From assembly GCA_963772585.1 (NCBI GenBank), contig CAVYXV010000007.1:710597-774596 (forward strand): 64,000 bases of DNA, in the 5' to 3' direction. The notes beneath the pieces are model-generated. The model saw nothing but the letters and a program-made list of their open reading frames with translations. It was not told the origin of the DNA and did no database searches. Shown one piece after another: positions 44,341 through 52,850 of the stretch. Position 1 is the first letter of the stretch, and the number at the start of each line of letters is the position of its first letter. Both the position numbers and the translations under genes were made by a program. Source of the DNA: CAVVXN01 sp963772585 (GTDB lineage Bacteria; Planctomycetota; PLA2; JAEUHO01).

Positions 44341-45044
44341 TGCATGCCCCGAGCGGGACGAACGCCGCGCCGGACCAGGCGGCCCGCCGCGAGGATGGCG
44401 AGGGCTCCAAGGGGAACGGTGGCGTGGCCTGCGAGGAGGTGCCCGGCCGAAACGAGCGGGCAGTGGAGCGTCAGCACGAGGTTTCCGACGAGGCCCATCG
44501 CCGCCGCGAGGAGGAGGATGCGGGACCACCCGAGGTTCGCGCGGCGCTCCACGAGGAGCAGCACGAGCAGCACCGGCAACCCCAGGGCGCAGCCGAAGAG
44601 GAAGCATGCGAGCGCTCGCGGCCAGAAGTCGGCTCCCGTCCCCTCGAACGACTCGGGATGCGCGCCCACGGCCTGGTGGAGGGGGGCGGCGACGACGAGC
44701 ACGGCGGGGAGGACGAAAGCGATCCACGCGACGGTGCCCAGGGCTCCCGTGCGGAGAGGGTGCCGGTAGAGCGGGCGCAGGAGCAGCACCGCGGAGGCGA
44801 GGAGACCGGCGGCGAGCACGGCCAGGCCCGCCGCGAAGAGCCGCGGCGGCACGGCGTCCAGGTCGGGGCGCACTCGCGCCGCGGCGATCAGCCCCAGCAC
44901 CAGGGCGGTGGTCACGAGGACGATCCCGATCCGGACGGGCGTCCGGGTCGAGCGAAGCCGCGCACGCAGCCCGCGCTCCCGGCCGAGGGCGTCGCGGGTC
45001 CGCGTCCAGAGGGCGTCGCATTCGTGGGGAGGTTCGCCGGTCAT
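44322..45044 (-). CDS. NrsF-like membrane anti-sigma factor
   Basis: 240 residues. A short cytoplasmic N terminus (PPHECDALWTRTRDALGRER) precedes six transmembrane helices (residues about 37-55, 67-88, 100-120, 143-163, 172-190, 200-225). The last loop holds LTLHCPLVSAGHLLAGHATV, a Cys...His...His pattern typical of DUF1109/NrsF proteins that hold ECF sigma factors at the membrane. The start overlaps the end of the sigma gene by four bases, which supports the pairing. The stop overlaps a possible third gene. Confidence 0.75.
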   Translation of the reverse strand: MTGEPPHECDALWTRTRDALGRERGLRARLRSTRTPVRIGIVLVTTALVLGLIAAARVRPDLDAVPPRLFAAGLAVLAAGLLASAVLLLRPLYRHPLRTGALGTVAWIAFVLPAVLVVAAPLHQAVGAHPESFEGTGADFWPRALACFLFGCALGLPVLLVLLLVERRANLGWSRILLLAAAMGLVGNLVLTLHCPLVSAGHLLAGHATVPLGALAILAAGRLVRRGVRPARGMQGPVRE

Positions 45045-45643
45045 CGTCGCCTTTCGCCTTCGGATACGTCACGAGCACCCCTCCGGCTACATCCCGGGGC
45101 GTCTCCCGCCCGGTCCTCGAGGAACCGGCGCAAGGCGCGGTAGGCGCGATGCGCGCGGACCTTCGCGGCGCTTCGGGAGATGCCCAGGCTCTCGGCGACC
45201 TCCGCGAAGGAGAGATGCGACAGCCAGTGGAGCTCGACGACCCGCCGGAGGGAGGCCGGCAGGTGGGCGAGCGCCCCCTCGACGGCCTCGCGGGCCTCGA
45301 GGCGGGGGCCGCCGGGATCGTCGCTCGCGGGCTCCAGCCCCTCCAGACCCGCTGGGACGCCGCGGCGCCCGATCCGGCGGAGGAAGTCGTGCTTCACGTT
45401 CCGCGCGATCGTCATCAGCCAGGGGCCGAGCGGCCGGTCCGGCCGGTAGTCGAAGCGCGCCCGGTGGAGTTGGAGGAACGTCTGCTGGGCCAGGTCCTCC
45501 GCTTCGCGCCCGGTGAGGTATCCCCGCCGCATGTAGCCGAGCACGCGCGGCGCGTACCGGCGGAAGACCTCCTCGAACGCGCGCTCGTCGCCCGCGACGT
45601 ACCGCACCATCAACATCTCGTCGGGGGACGCCTCGTCTTGCAC
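45041..45643 (-). CDS. ECF RNA polymerase sigma factor
   Basis: 200 residues from GTG 45643. Region 2: DEMLMVRYVAGDERAFEEVF, REAEDLAQQTFLQLHRARF, RPLGPWLMTIARNVKHDFLR. Region 4: LPASLRRVVELHWLSHLSFA, EVAESLGISRSAAKVRAHRA. This fits sigma factors controlled by NrsF-type anti-sigma proteins, and such a gene follows with a four-base overlap. The target regulon is not evident; the 540 bases upstream may hold its own promoter. Confidence 0.93.
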   Translation of the reverse strand: MQDEASPDEMLMVRYVAGDERAFEEVFRRYAPRVLGYMRRGYLTGREAEDLAQQTFLQLHRARFDYRPDRPLGPWLMTIARNVKHDFLRRIGRRGVPAGLEGLEPASDDPGGPRLEAREAVEGALAHLPASLRRVVELHWLSHLSFAEVAESLGISRSAAKVRAHRAYRALRRFLEDRAGDAPGCSRRGARDVSEGERRR

Positions 45644-46186
45644 GAGGCACGATCATAGGAGCAGGGGGCGCACCGCTGGCACCGAGCACCTCCACGCCCA
45701 CGACCTCCACGCCCACGGCGGCCGGCACGCGACCGGCGCGAAAGCGTGCGCGAGGACGCGCTCGCCGTCGTTTCTCGAGTGCCACGCACCACGGCGGTCG
45801 CCGTCGCGAGGCCGTGCCTCGTCGACGACCTCGAACGACTTTGAGAAACATCTGCAAGTTGGATGCACGGAAGTTGCAACGTTCGTTCGCGTGCTATCCA
45901 TTCAGGAACAACTTCCTTGCGGAACACTGTCGCAAAGCTCTCGGAGGCTCCGGATGCCGGGCGTACACTTCGTCGCAAGAGGGACGATTCGTCGCGACGA
46001 GGCCAGTCGATGAGTGAAACGACGTCGGCGCTGCAAACGACTACCAGGGGACATCCTGTCCCGGGTTCGTCGGCGTTCGGCATCGCGAAGCACACGACCG
46101 GTGCGTCGCGCACATCACGCGGATCGGGGGCGGATTTCCCGTTCCCGCCGCATCCCCGATCTGCCCATCGGTACCAGGAGAACGCA
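45644..46186. other. Long intergenic region upstream of cytochrome and sigma genes
   Basis: 543 bases between divergent genes. A locally AT-richer part (about 45838-45935) is the best place for promoters; GGAAC at 45917-45921 resembles an ECF -35 element but a matching -10 is not certain. CCAGGAG at 46174-46180 is the ribosome site of the cytochrome. No gene supported. Confidence 0.35.
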
Positions 46187-48715
46187 ATGACGCCTGCGAC
46201 ACGGTTCCATGCAGCCTCGTGGCTCGTGGCCGCCTTCCTCTGCCTGTCGTTGGCCGCCTGCGGATCCGGAAGCGACGGCGCGCCCGGCCTGCCCGGCGCG
46301 AGCACCGGCACGTTGTCCGGTCAGGTGACCAACGCCATGAGTGGCGCCCCCATGGAGGGGGTGGCCATGACCCTCACGCCCGCCGTCAGCGGGGTGAACG
46401 TCGTGACCGACTCGACCGGCCACTACAGCGCGAAGCTGCCGGTCGGGAACTACGACGTCGTGGCCGGGCCCGGCGGCTTCACCGCCGGAACGGATGCGAT
46501 CAGCATCCTCGCCGCGCAGACGACGACGTGCAACATGGACCTCATGCCGACGGCTCACGTCACCGTGGCCATCACCGGCGCGCCGTCCGGCCCCCTGCCC
46601 GGGGACACGTTCGCGTTGACCGCGACGCCGACGATCTACGACGGCTCGACCGTCACCGGCTTCGCGTGGACGCAGACGTCGCCCACGGCGCACGCCACGA
46701 TCACCGACCCCGCCTCCGCGACGACCGACGTCACGCTGGCCGTGGCGGCGGCGTACAAGGCCGCCCTCGTGGACAACCTCGAGCAGCTCGAGCGCTGGCG
46801 CGTGGTGCCGATCAACCCCGAGGTCTACGACGTGGGCGCGGCGATCGAGCTCGAGTGCGAGGTCACCACGACCAGCGGCACCTACAAGGCGACCGCCTCC
46901 ATCGGCGCGGACATGCCCTTCGGCGCCTGGACCACCGGCCTGCAGAACGTCCCCGTTCTCGTGCCCGTTCTGCTCGGCGGCAAGACGCAGGCCTCGTACG
47001 ACTGGGCGATCATCACGGCTCCCAGCGGCTCCACGGCGTCGCTCACGGACGCGGATACCCGGTACCCGTGGTTCGTTCCGGACGTGACGGGCAAGTACAC
47101 GATCAGCGTGACCGATATCGATGCGAGCCTGACGGTGAACATCGACATCTACGCCGGCAAGTGGGTCGGCGCCATCTCCGGCATGGATGCGGAGGGCTTC
47201 CCCACGACGTCGTGCGCGACGGCCTGCCACTCGTCCCTGTTCGCCGACAAGTTCGCGGACTGGGCCCAGAGCGGCCACGCCATGATCTTCGCCGACAACG
47301 TGAACACGAGCGACCACTACAGCAGCGGTTGCTTCGAGTGCCATACGGTCGGCTACAACCCGGCCGCGGCGAACGACGGTTTCGACGACGCCACCGGCTA
47401 CGCGGACTTCTACGCGACGATGTGGCCCGGCGGCCACATGGTGGCGGACGCGGGCAACTGGGCCCAGATCCTGTCGAGCTGGCCGGAGGTGGCCCAGAAG
47501 GCGAACATCCAGTGCGAGAACTGCCACGGCCCGAACGGCCAGGGCAGCAGCCACATGGGTGACGACGTCTACCGGGTCACGCTCTCCGCTGACCTCTGCG
47601 GCTCCTGCCACGGCGAACCGCCGCGTCACGGGCGCTTCCAGCAGTGGGAGAACAGCCCGCACGGGAACTACGAGGTCGCCATCGGCGAGGGCACCCGGAC
47701 GAGTTGCGCCAAGTGCCACTCGGCCCAGGGCTTCCTCGACTGGCTCGAGGACGGAACGGTCGACGTCGCTCCGACGGCCGACACGGTCCACCCGATCACC
47801 TGCGTGGTCTGCCACGACCCGCACAACGTCGGCACCGTCTCCGGCGACGCCGACAATGCGCCCGTCCGCATCCAGGACAACGCTTGGAACCTCGAGTCCG
47901 GCTTCGACGCGACCAACGTCGGCAAGGGTGCGATCTGCATGTCCTGCCACAACGGTCGCCGCGGGCTCCAGAACGATGCGCTCGGTCTGGACTCGCCGGA
48001 CCGCGCTCCGCACCAGGGCCCCCAGACGGACGTCCTGTTCGGCCAGAACGCGTTCTTCGTGACCGTGCCGAGTCGTGGACCCCACGGGTTCATCAAGGAC
48101 ACCTGCGTGACCTGCCACATCCAGATGTCGTCGCCTCCGGCGGAGTACAGCCTGAATGGCGGTGGCACGAACCACGGCTTCTCGGCCGACCTGTCCATCT
48201 GCTCGAACTGCCACGGCGCCTTCGACGGCGGCACGCTACAGCACGAGTTCGAGCTCAACATGGAGAGCCTGCGGACTGCGATCGAGGCCAAGCTCATGTC
48301 CGAGATCGATGCGCTCGTGAGTGCCGGCTACCGGATCGCGATCGAGGGCTCGACCGAGGACGAGGCGACGCCTCTCACCGCCACCATCGACGGCACGTCG
48401 CTGATCGGCGGACTCGAGTTCGCCGAGTCGCATGGGCGACAGGGCATGAACATCCAGGTGGACGGCACCTGGATCTACCACATCCAGCTGAACGGTAGCA
48501 CGACGATCCTCGATCCGATCGACACGGACATGGGCTCGCTCGTGCTGAACGGCCTCTTCGTGGGCGACCCCGAGGTCGTCCTCGCGAAGGCGGGGTGGAA
48601 CTACTCCCTGCTCGAGGCCGATCGCAGCAAGAGCGTGCACAACCCGGGCTTCGTGTCCGACGTGCTCGTGGGCAGCTTCGGCGCGCTCCAGGGCGTGAGC
48701 TTCACGTTCCCCTAG
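46187..48715 (+). CDS. Multiheme cytochrome lipoprotein with Ig-like N-terminal domains
   Basis: 842 residues from ATG 46187. Lipobox LAAC (Cys near residue 25). Residues about 40-105 form a carboxypeptidase-regulatory-like domain (GTLSGQVTNAMSGAPMEGVA, GHYSAKLPVGNYDVVAGPGG); about 110-330 look like Ig/PKD-like beta domains. The heme region (about 340-690) has eight CxxCH motifs (CFECH, CENCH, CGSCH, CAKCH, CVVCH, CMSCH, CVTCH, CSNCH) and, first in order, CATACH with three residues between the cysteines. A C-terminal all-beta region follows. It is predicted surface-exposed or periplasmic, possibly a terminal reductase or electron acceptor linked to the conduit at the window start. Strong terminator after it. 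Confidence 0.85.
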   Translation: MTPATRFHAASWLVAAFLCLSLAACGSGSDGAPGLPGASTGTLSGQVTNAMSGAPMEGVAMTLTPAVSGVNVVTDSTGHYSAKLPVGNYDVVAGPGGFTAGTDAISILAAQTTTCNMDLMPTAHVTVAITGAPSGPLPGDTFALTATPTIYDGSTVTGFAWTQTSPTAHATITDPASATTDVTLAVAAAYKAALVDNLEQLERWRVVPINPEVYDVGAAIELECEVTTTSGTYKATASIGADMPFGAWTTGLQNVPVLVPVLLGGKTQASYDWAIITAPSGSTASLTDADTRYPWFVPDVTGKYTISVTDIDASLTVNIDIYAGKWVGAISGMDAEGFPTTSCATACHSSLFADKFADWAQSGHAMIFADNVNTSDHYSSGCFECHTVGYNPAAANDGFDDATGYADFYATMWPGGHMVADAGNWAQILSSWPEVAQKANIQCENCHGPNGQGSSHMGDDVYRVTLSADLCGSCHGEPPRHGRFQQWENSPHGNYEVAIGEGTRTSCAKCHSAQGFLDWLEDGTVDVAPTADTVHPITCVVCHDPHNVGTVSGDADNAPVRIQDNAWNLESGFDATNVGKGAICMSCHNGRRGLQNDALGLDSPDRAPHQGPQTDVLFGQNAFFVTVPSRGPHGFIKDTCVTCHIQMSSPPAEYSLNGGGTNHGFSADLSICSNCHGAFDGGTLQHEFELNMESLRTAIEAKLMSEIDALVSAGYRIAIEGSTEDEATPLTATIDGTSLIGGLEFAESHGRQGMNIQVDGTWIYHIQLNGSTTILDPIDTDMGSLVLNGLFVGDPEVVLAKAGWNYSLLEADRSKSVHNPGFVSDVLVGSFGALQGVSFTFP

Positions 48716-48739
48716 CGATCCCGCTCGCTTCCCCACCTC

Positions 48740-48771
48740 GCGACCCGCGCGGCCCCGGCCGCGCGGGTCGC
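48740..48771 (+). terminator. Strong terminator after cytochrome
   Basis: Perfect 15-bp inverted repeat (48740-48754 with 48757-48771), followed by TTCGTTTC. It starts 25 bases after the stop. Confidence 0.85.
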
Positions 48772-48872
48772 TTCGTTTCGGGGCGGACGCCGCCCCTCGG
48801 CCCGACGCCGGGCTGGGGATGCGTGGCCCAAAGGCGTAGGATGCGGAGCGTCGTTCCGCGGAGAGGTGCGCC

Positions 48873-49733
48873 ATGCGGTTCGCTGTGCTGCTATTCGGTG
48901 TCGTGCTCGGAGCCGGGGGCGTCTGGATCGCCACGACGCTCGTGCCGCCGAGCGCGCACGTCGAGCCGGTGCCGGTCGTGCACGCGCCAGCGGAGGCGTC
49001 CCCCGACCTCGAACCCATCCTCCACCGGCTCGACGCGATCGAGCGGCGTCTGGCCGCGATCGTCACGCTTCCCGAGGACCTCCCGGGACCCGGGCGCCTG
49101 TCGGGCGCGCCTGCGGAGGGTCCCGGCACGGCGGCGGCGACAGCCCCCACGGACACCGGTGTCGCCATCGACCCCGACACGCTCGCCCGCGCCATGGAGG
49201 AGGTCGAGCACCGGCGCCTCGACGGCCTCACGTCCGAGCAACTTCGCCAGGAAGCGCGCCGGATGATGAACCCGGACCGCTCGCCGCTCCGCGCGCAACA
49301 GATCCTCAGGACCCTCCTCGAACGCGATCTGGAGCCGGAAGAGCGCAGCGAGGTCCTGACGCAGCTCGGTCTCGTCCAGCGGACCTCGGGCGACGCGGAG
49401 GGGGCCGAGACGACCTTCCGCAAGGCCCTGACCCTGACCGGCATCGACACTCGCGCCGGCGTCGCGGCGGCGGGACAACTTGCGTGGACGCTCGCCCAGC
49501 GGAAGGAGTACCCGGAGGCGCTCCGTCTCGCCGAGGACGTGCTGGGCTCGAAGGCCGCCGAGGGCCAGGTGATCCCGAACGCTCGCTGGGCCATCGCCGT
49601 GCTCTCCCAGGCCTCCGGCGACGACCGTCGGGCGCAGGCCGAGTACCAGCGCTTCCTGAAGGACTTCGGGTCGGATCCCCAGCAGGCGAAGCTGGTCCAG
49701 GACGTCAAGCGGCGCCTCGACGGCATGCCGTAG
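48873..49733 (+). CDS. Membrane-anchored TPR protein
   Basis: 286 residues from ATG 48873 (GGAGAGG upstream). N-terminal helix (residues 3-25) with a short HVEPVPVVHAP linker, a coiled-coil-like LEPILHRLDAIERRLAAIV, a Pro/Ala-rich linker, then TPR helices from residue 130 (LRAQQILRTLLERDL, AEGAETTFRKALTLTG, EYPEALRLAEDVLGSKAAEG). Probably periplasmic scaffold. No partner is obvious; converges with the following gene, 32 bases apart. Confidence 0.65.
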   Translation: MRFAVLLFGVVLGAGGVWIATTLVPPSAHVEPVPVVHAPAEASPDLEPILHRLDAIERRLAAIVTLPEDLPGPGRLSGAPAEGPGTAAATAPTDTGVAIDPDTLARAMEEVEHRRLDGLTSEQLRQEARRMMNPDRSPLRAQQILRTLLERDLEPEERSEVLTQLGLVQRTSGDAEGAETTFRKALTLTGIDTRAGVAAAGQLAWTLAQRKEYPEALRLAEDVLGSKAAEGQVIPNARWAIAVLSQASGDDRRAQAEYQRFLKDFGSDPQQAKLVQDVKRRLDGMP

Positions 49734-49765
49734 GCCGGTGAGGCTGCGCCGCGTGCGGCGGACGA

Positions 49766-51898
49766 TCACCCCCCCGTCGTCGGTCCGCCCGGATTCGAGC
49801 CACCGGGCGTCACGTCGGGACCGCTCGGCGTCGTGGGGGCCGTCGGCTTGCGTTGGCCGGGGCGCCGGGGTGGCGGTCCGTCGCCCTCGGGCATCGGCCG
49901 GAAGATGAAGGTGTAGGCGACGGAGTAGTAGGTCGTCCAACCCCAACCGCTCTCGGCGTAGCGGTCCATGACGCGCCGCGCGGCGTAGATCATGTCGAGG
50001 GCGCGGTGGCGCAGGCGGGGGTCGAGGTTGTCCAGGACGAAGCCGAGCTTCCGCTTCGCGCGGTAGTTCGGATCCTCGCCGTCGATCAGCAGGATGTTCC
50101 CCTGCATCCCCGGCTGGTCCGGCAGCACCCATCGCGGGTAGAGCGCCTCGTCCGATGGCGAGAGCTCCCGCCCGTCGTACGCATCGAGGCCGTCGCTCAT
50201 CTTGATGGTGGGGATGTAGACCACCCACCAGCGGTCCACCTTGCCCCGCAGGCTGTCGGGGATGAAGCGCTCGATCTCCTGCGCGTAGATCGAGAACGCC
50301 TGGAGGTGGAAGGCGCTCATGGCGAACCAGTACCGCGCCAGGAAGAGATCGGCGACGGAGCGCGGCCGGGATTGCCGGGGACCGGCGGCCTCGGCGAGGA
50401 TCGCCTTGTCGAGGATGGAGATCGCGCGGTCGTAGAGCGGCAGCACGTCGTCCTCGATGCGCGCGCCCGTGCGCATGAGGGAGCGCCGGGCGTCGGCGGG
50501 ATCCTCGAAGACCACCTCGAAGGGCTTTCGCCGGAGGAACCAGTCGGGCTCGTAGGCCAGGGGCGCCACGCGCCGGAACGTCCCCCAGCCCGAGGCGGTC
50601 CGGCCCATGCCGTCGTCCGTCCAGGGCGTCTCGTCCACCACCAGGCGCGTCGCCCGGACGATGGCGTCGAGCGCCGGGTCGTTCTGGAGCCGGGAGAGGT
50701 AGGCGATCCGGTTCACGAGGTCCGGCGCCAGGCGGTCGAGTAGACCGCCGTCGGCCGGGCAACGGTCGAGCCACCGCGTGTCCGGGAAGGGGTAGAAGTA
50801 GTAGCGGCCGCCGGTCTTCGCGGCGACGCGGGCGAACGGCCAGTAGCCGTACCCCGACGGCGCGTGGTTGTTGACGAGGAGCGTGCCGTCCGTACGCCGG
50901 AACCAGTACGGCGTGAAGCTCTCGAACCGCCACCCGCTGTGTTGGAGAGGCGGCGGCGGGGAGCCCGGAGGGAGCGCTCCCGGCGTCGTCGGTCCCGGGA
51001 GGCGCCCGCCGCGGGTTCCGCGCCGTTCCCGGAGTCGCCGGCGCAGGGCCTCCGCATCCAGGGGATCGACGGGCGTGGTCGGGCTGCTGCCGAGTCCGCT
51101 GCCGAAGCGCAGCACGGGAAAGATCGGTCGCGACGCCCACGGCAACTCCGGCAGCTCCACGAACGGCCGGAAGTCGCAGAAGTGGGCTTCGGGAGCGACG
51201 GCGTAGAAGAGGCAGCCGTCCCGCTGCAGCCGCGCGGCGATGGCCTCCTCGTCCCAGTACGTGCCGACCCGACGCAGCCGGTTCCGCCAGCTACCCTCCC
51301 AGAGCGGCCGGCCGCTTCTGGACACCCACCGCTCGGGCGTGAAGCTCCCCGATACCAGCACGAGCATCCGCCGCTCGTCGCCCCGGACCTCGCCCAACGC
51401 GCTCTCGGTGACGAGCAGGAGGCGGTTGATCCAGCGGGCCGCCGGCTCGAACTCCTGGAAGTCGTCGTCGTCCCACCAGGAGCGCGTGACGAGGGCGCGG
51501 AGGTCGTCCTTCCAGCCCGCTTCGCCCACGGCGATCGTCGTCTGGGCCAGCGAACTCGTCGCCCGGATCGGGCACCCGGCGTCCCGCGCATCGCTCCCGA
51601 TCGCGTGAATCCAGGAGGGGAGGTCGGAGGGGTAGAGACGGTCCATCGAGAACTCGGTCTCGCCCGGCGGGGGCGCGAACGTCGCGGCGTCGAACACGAA
51701 GAGCAACTGGCCGACGCCCCGGCGCCGCGCGTCGGCGACGATCCCGTCCACGGCCTCGGCGATCCCCATCCGCCGGCGCACGTAGACGTCGGAGGCCCGC
51801 GGTTCCTCGGCCCCAACGGCCCCGGGGACCGCGCAGAGCACCCCCAGCACCGTGGCGGCGGCGAGGAGGGCGATGCGGCGCGAGCAGGGTCTTCTCAT
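49766..51898 (-). CDS. Secreted protein with von Willebrand-like N-terminal domain
   Basis: 710 residues from ATG 51898 (GGGAG upstream). Signal peptide (RRIALLAAATVLGVLCAVPG, ending GAVGA). The next 200 residues have a vWA-like Rossmann pattern (GVGQLLFVFDAATFAP, RRMLVLVSGSFTPERWVSR), which fits a domain that watches integer-like state or binds metal; the MIDAS motif DxSxS is not intact (FVFDAATF). The rest (KTGGRYYFYPFPDTRWLDRC, DALDAIV...) is not recognised. The C terminus is a Pro/Gly/Thr tail typical of surface linkers. Function unknown. Confidence 0.6.
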   Translation of the reverse strand: MRRPCSRRIALLAAATVLGVLCAVPGAVGAEEPRASDVYVRRRMGIAEAVDGIVADARRRGVGQLLFVFDAATFAPPPGETEFSMDRLYPSDLPSWIHAIGSDARDAGCPIRATSSLAQTTIAVGEAGWKDDLRALVTRSWWDDDDFQEFEPAARWINRLLLVTESALGEVRGDERRMLVLVSGSFTPERWVSRSGRPLWEGSWRNRLRRVGTYWDEEAIAARLQRDGCLFYAVAPEAHFCDFRPFVELPELPWASRPIFPVLRFGSGLGSSPTTPVDPLDAEALRRRLRERRGTRGGRLPGPTTPGALPPGSPPPPLQHSGWRFESFTPYWFRRTDGTLLVNNHAPSGYGYWPFARVAAKTGGRYYFYPFPDTRWLDRCPADGGLLDRLAPDLVNRIAYLSRLQNDPALDAIVRATRLVVDETPWTDDGMGRTASGWGTFRRVAPLAYEPDWFLRRKPFEVVFEDPADARRSLMRTGARIEDDVLPLYDRAISILDKAILAEAAGPRQSRPRSVADLFLARYWFAMSAFHLQAFSIYAQEIERFIPDSLRGKVDRWWVVYIPTIKMSDGLDAYDGRELSPSDEALYPRWVLPDQPGMQGNILLIDGEDPNYRAKRKLGFVLDNLDPRLRHRALDMIYAARRVMDRYAESGWGWTTYYSVAYTFIFRPMPEGDGPPPRRPGQRKPTAPTTPSGPDVTPGGSNPGGPTTGG

Positions 51899-51983
51899 GG
51901 GTCGCTCCCTGGTGACCTCATCTTGCCAACGTCCGCGGTGGGGGCGCGGCGGCGATGGTCCTGATTCTCCGGTTCTCCGGGCC

Positions 51984-52510
51984 CTACGGAGCCTGCTCGG
52001 GGGCCGCTCGGAGCACGTGGACCACGATCTCGGGCCGGCAGTTGAGAGGCGGACGTCGGCGACGGACGAGCCCGTCCCGCGCGAGGTGTAGCCCACAAGG
52101 CCCCTCCACGACCATGCGCCGGACGCCAGGCGGCGGGGGCAGCGGGCGTTCGTGAGGATCGGTCCCCCCCGGGCCACGCGATCTGTCCCCCGTGGGTGTG
52201 GCCCGAGAGCACGAGGTCGATGCCGGCGGCGGCCGCCGGTTCGTGGATCTCCGGGGCGTGGGCGAGGAGCACGCGAAGGCTCCCGGGTCGAGCCCCTCGA
52301 GGGCCGCGTCCAGGTCGTCGGTTCGGTAGAGGTGCGGGTCGTCCACGCCGACGAGATGGACGCACGCTCCGTCCCGCTCGATCGCGGCGCCCTCGTTCAC
52401 GAGGAGCCGGATGCCCATGGCCTCCATGGGGGAGACCATCGAGGAGTGGTCGTGGTTTCCGAGGACGGCGAAGACGTCCGCTCCGAGCGCGGGGCGCAGG
52501 CGCTCGTCCC
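51984..52510 (-). pseudogene. Decayed metallophosphoesterase (YkuE-like)
   Basis: Conserved pieces occur in order but in different frames: ADVFAVLGNHDHSSM (GNHD motif), LEGLDPGAFA in the same frame; then VLLAHAPEIHE and DLVLSGHTHGGQIAWPG (GHTHGGQ motif) in a second; GYTSRGTGSSVADVR in a third; and LNCRPEIVVHVLRAAPEQ with stop back in the first. The N-terminal DxH part is missing. At least three frameshifts, near GGAGCCTTCGCG, the seven-base G run around 52167-52173, and just before 52060. Gene decay or accumulated indel errors. Confidence 0.8.
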
Positions 52511-52850
52511 CCGGCCCCTTCCGCGACGAGCCCCGATACCCGGGGCGGAGGGGAACCCGGCGATGGATCCGGCGGCCGTTGGACGGGCCCGCGTCGCATC
52601 GACGGTTCCAGAGGCGGGGGGCGCGGCCATCCCGATCCCCGATCGGGACGCCGTTCCTGCCTTGCCGATCGGGATGTCCCATGGACAATCCGGGCGTGAT
52701 CGCCTTCTCTGCAAGTCGTTGCCAATCCTTCGCTTGCGAACGAATTGCCGCCGGCTTCCGTGGGGAGAGCGGAGACGGCACCTGCACGCGAATCCGACCC
52801 GATGCAGCGGGGATGCCGGTGGGGGGACCGCACCCCGCGGAGGAGACGCC

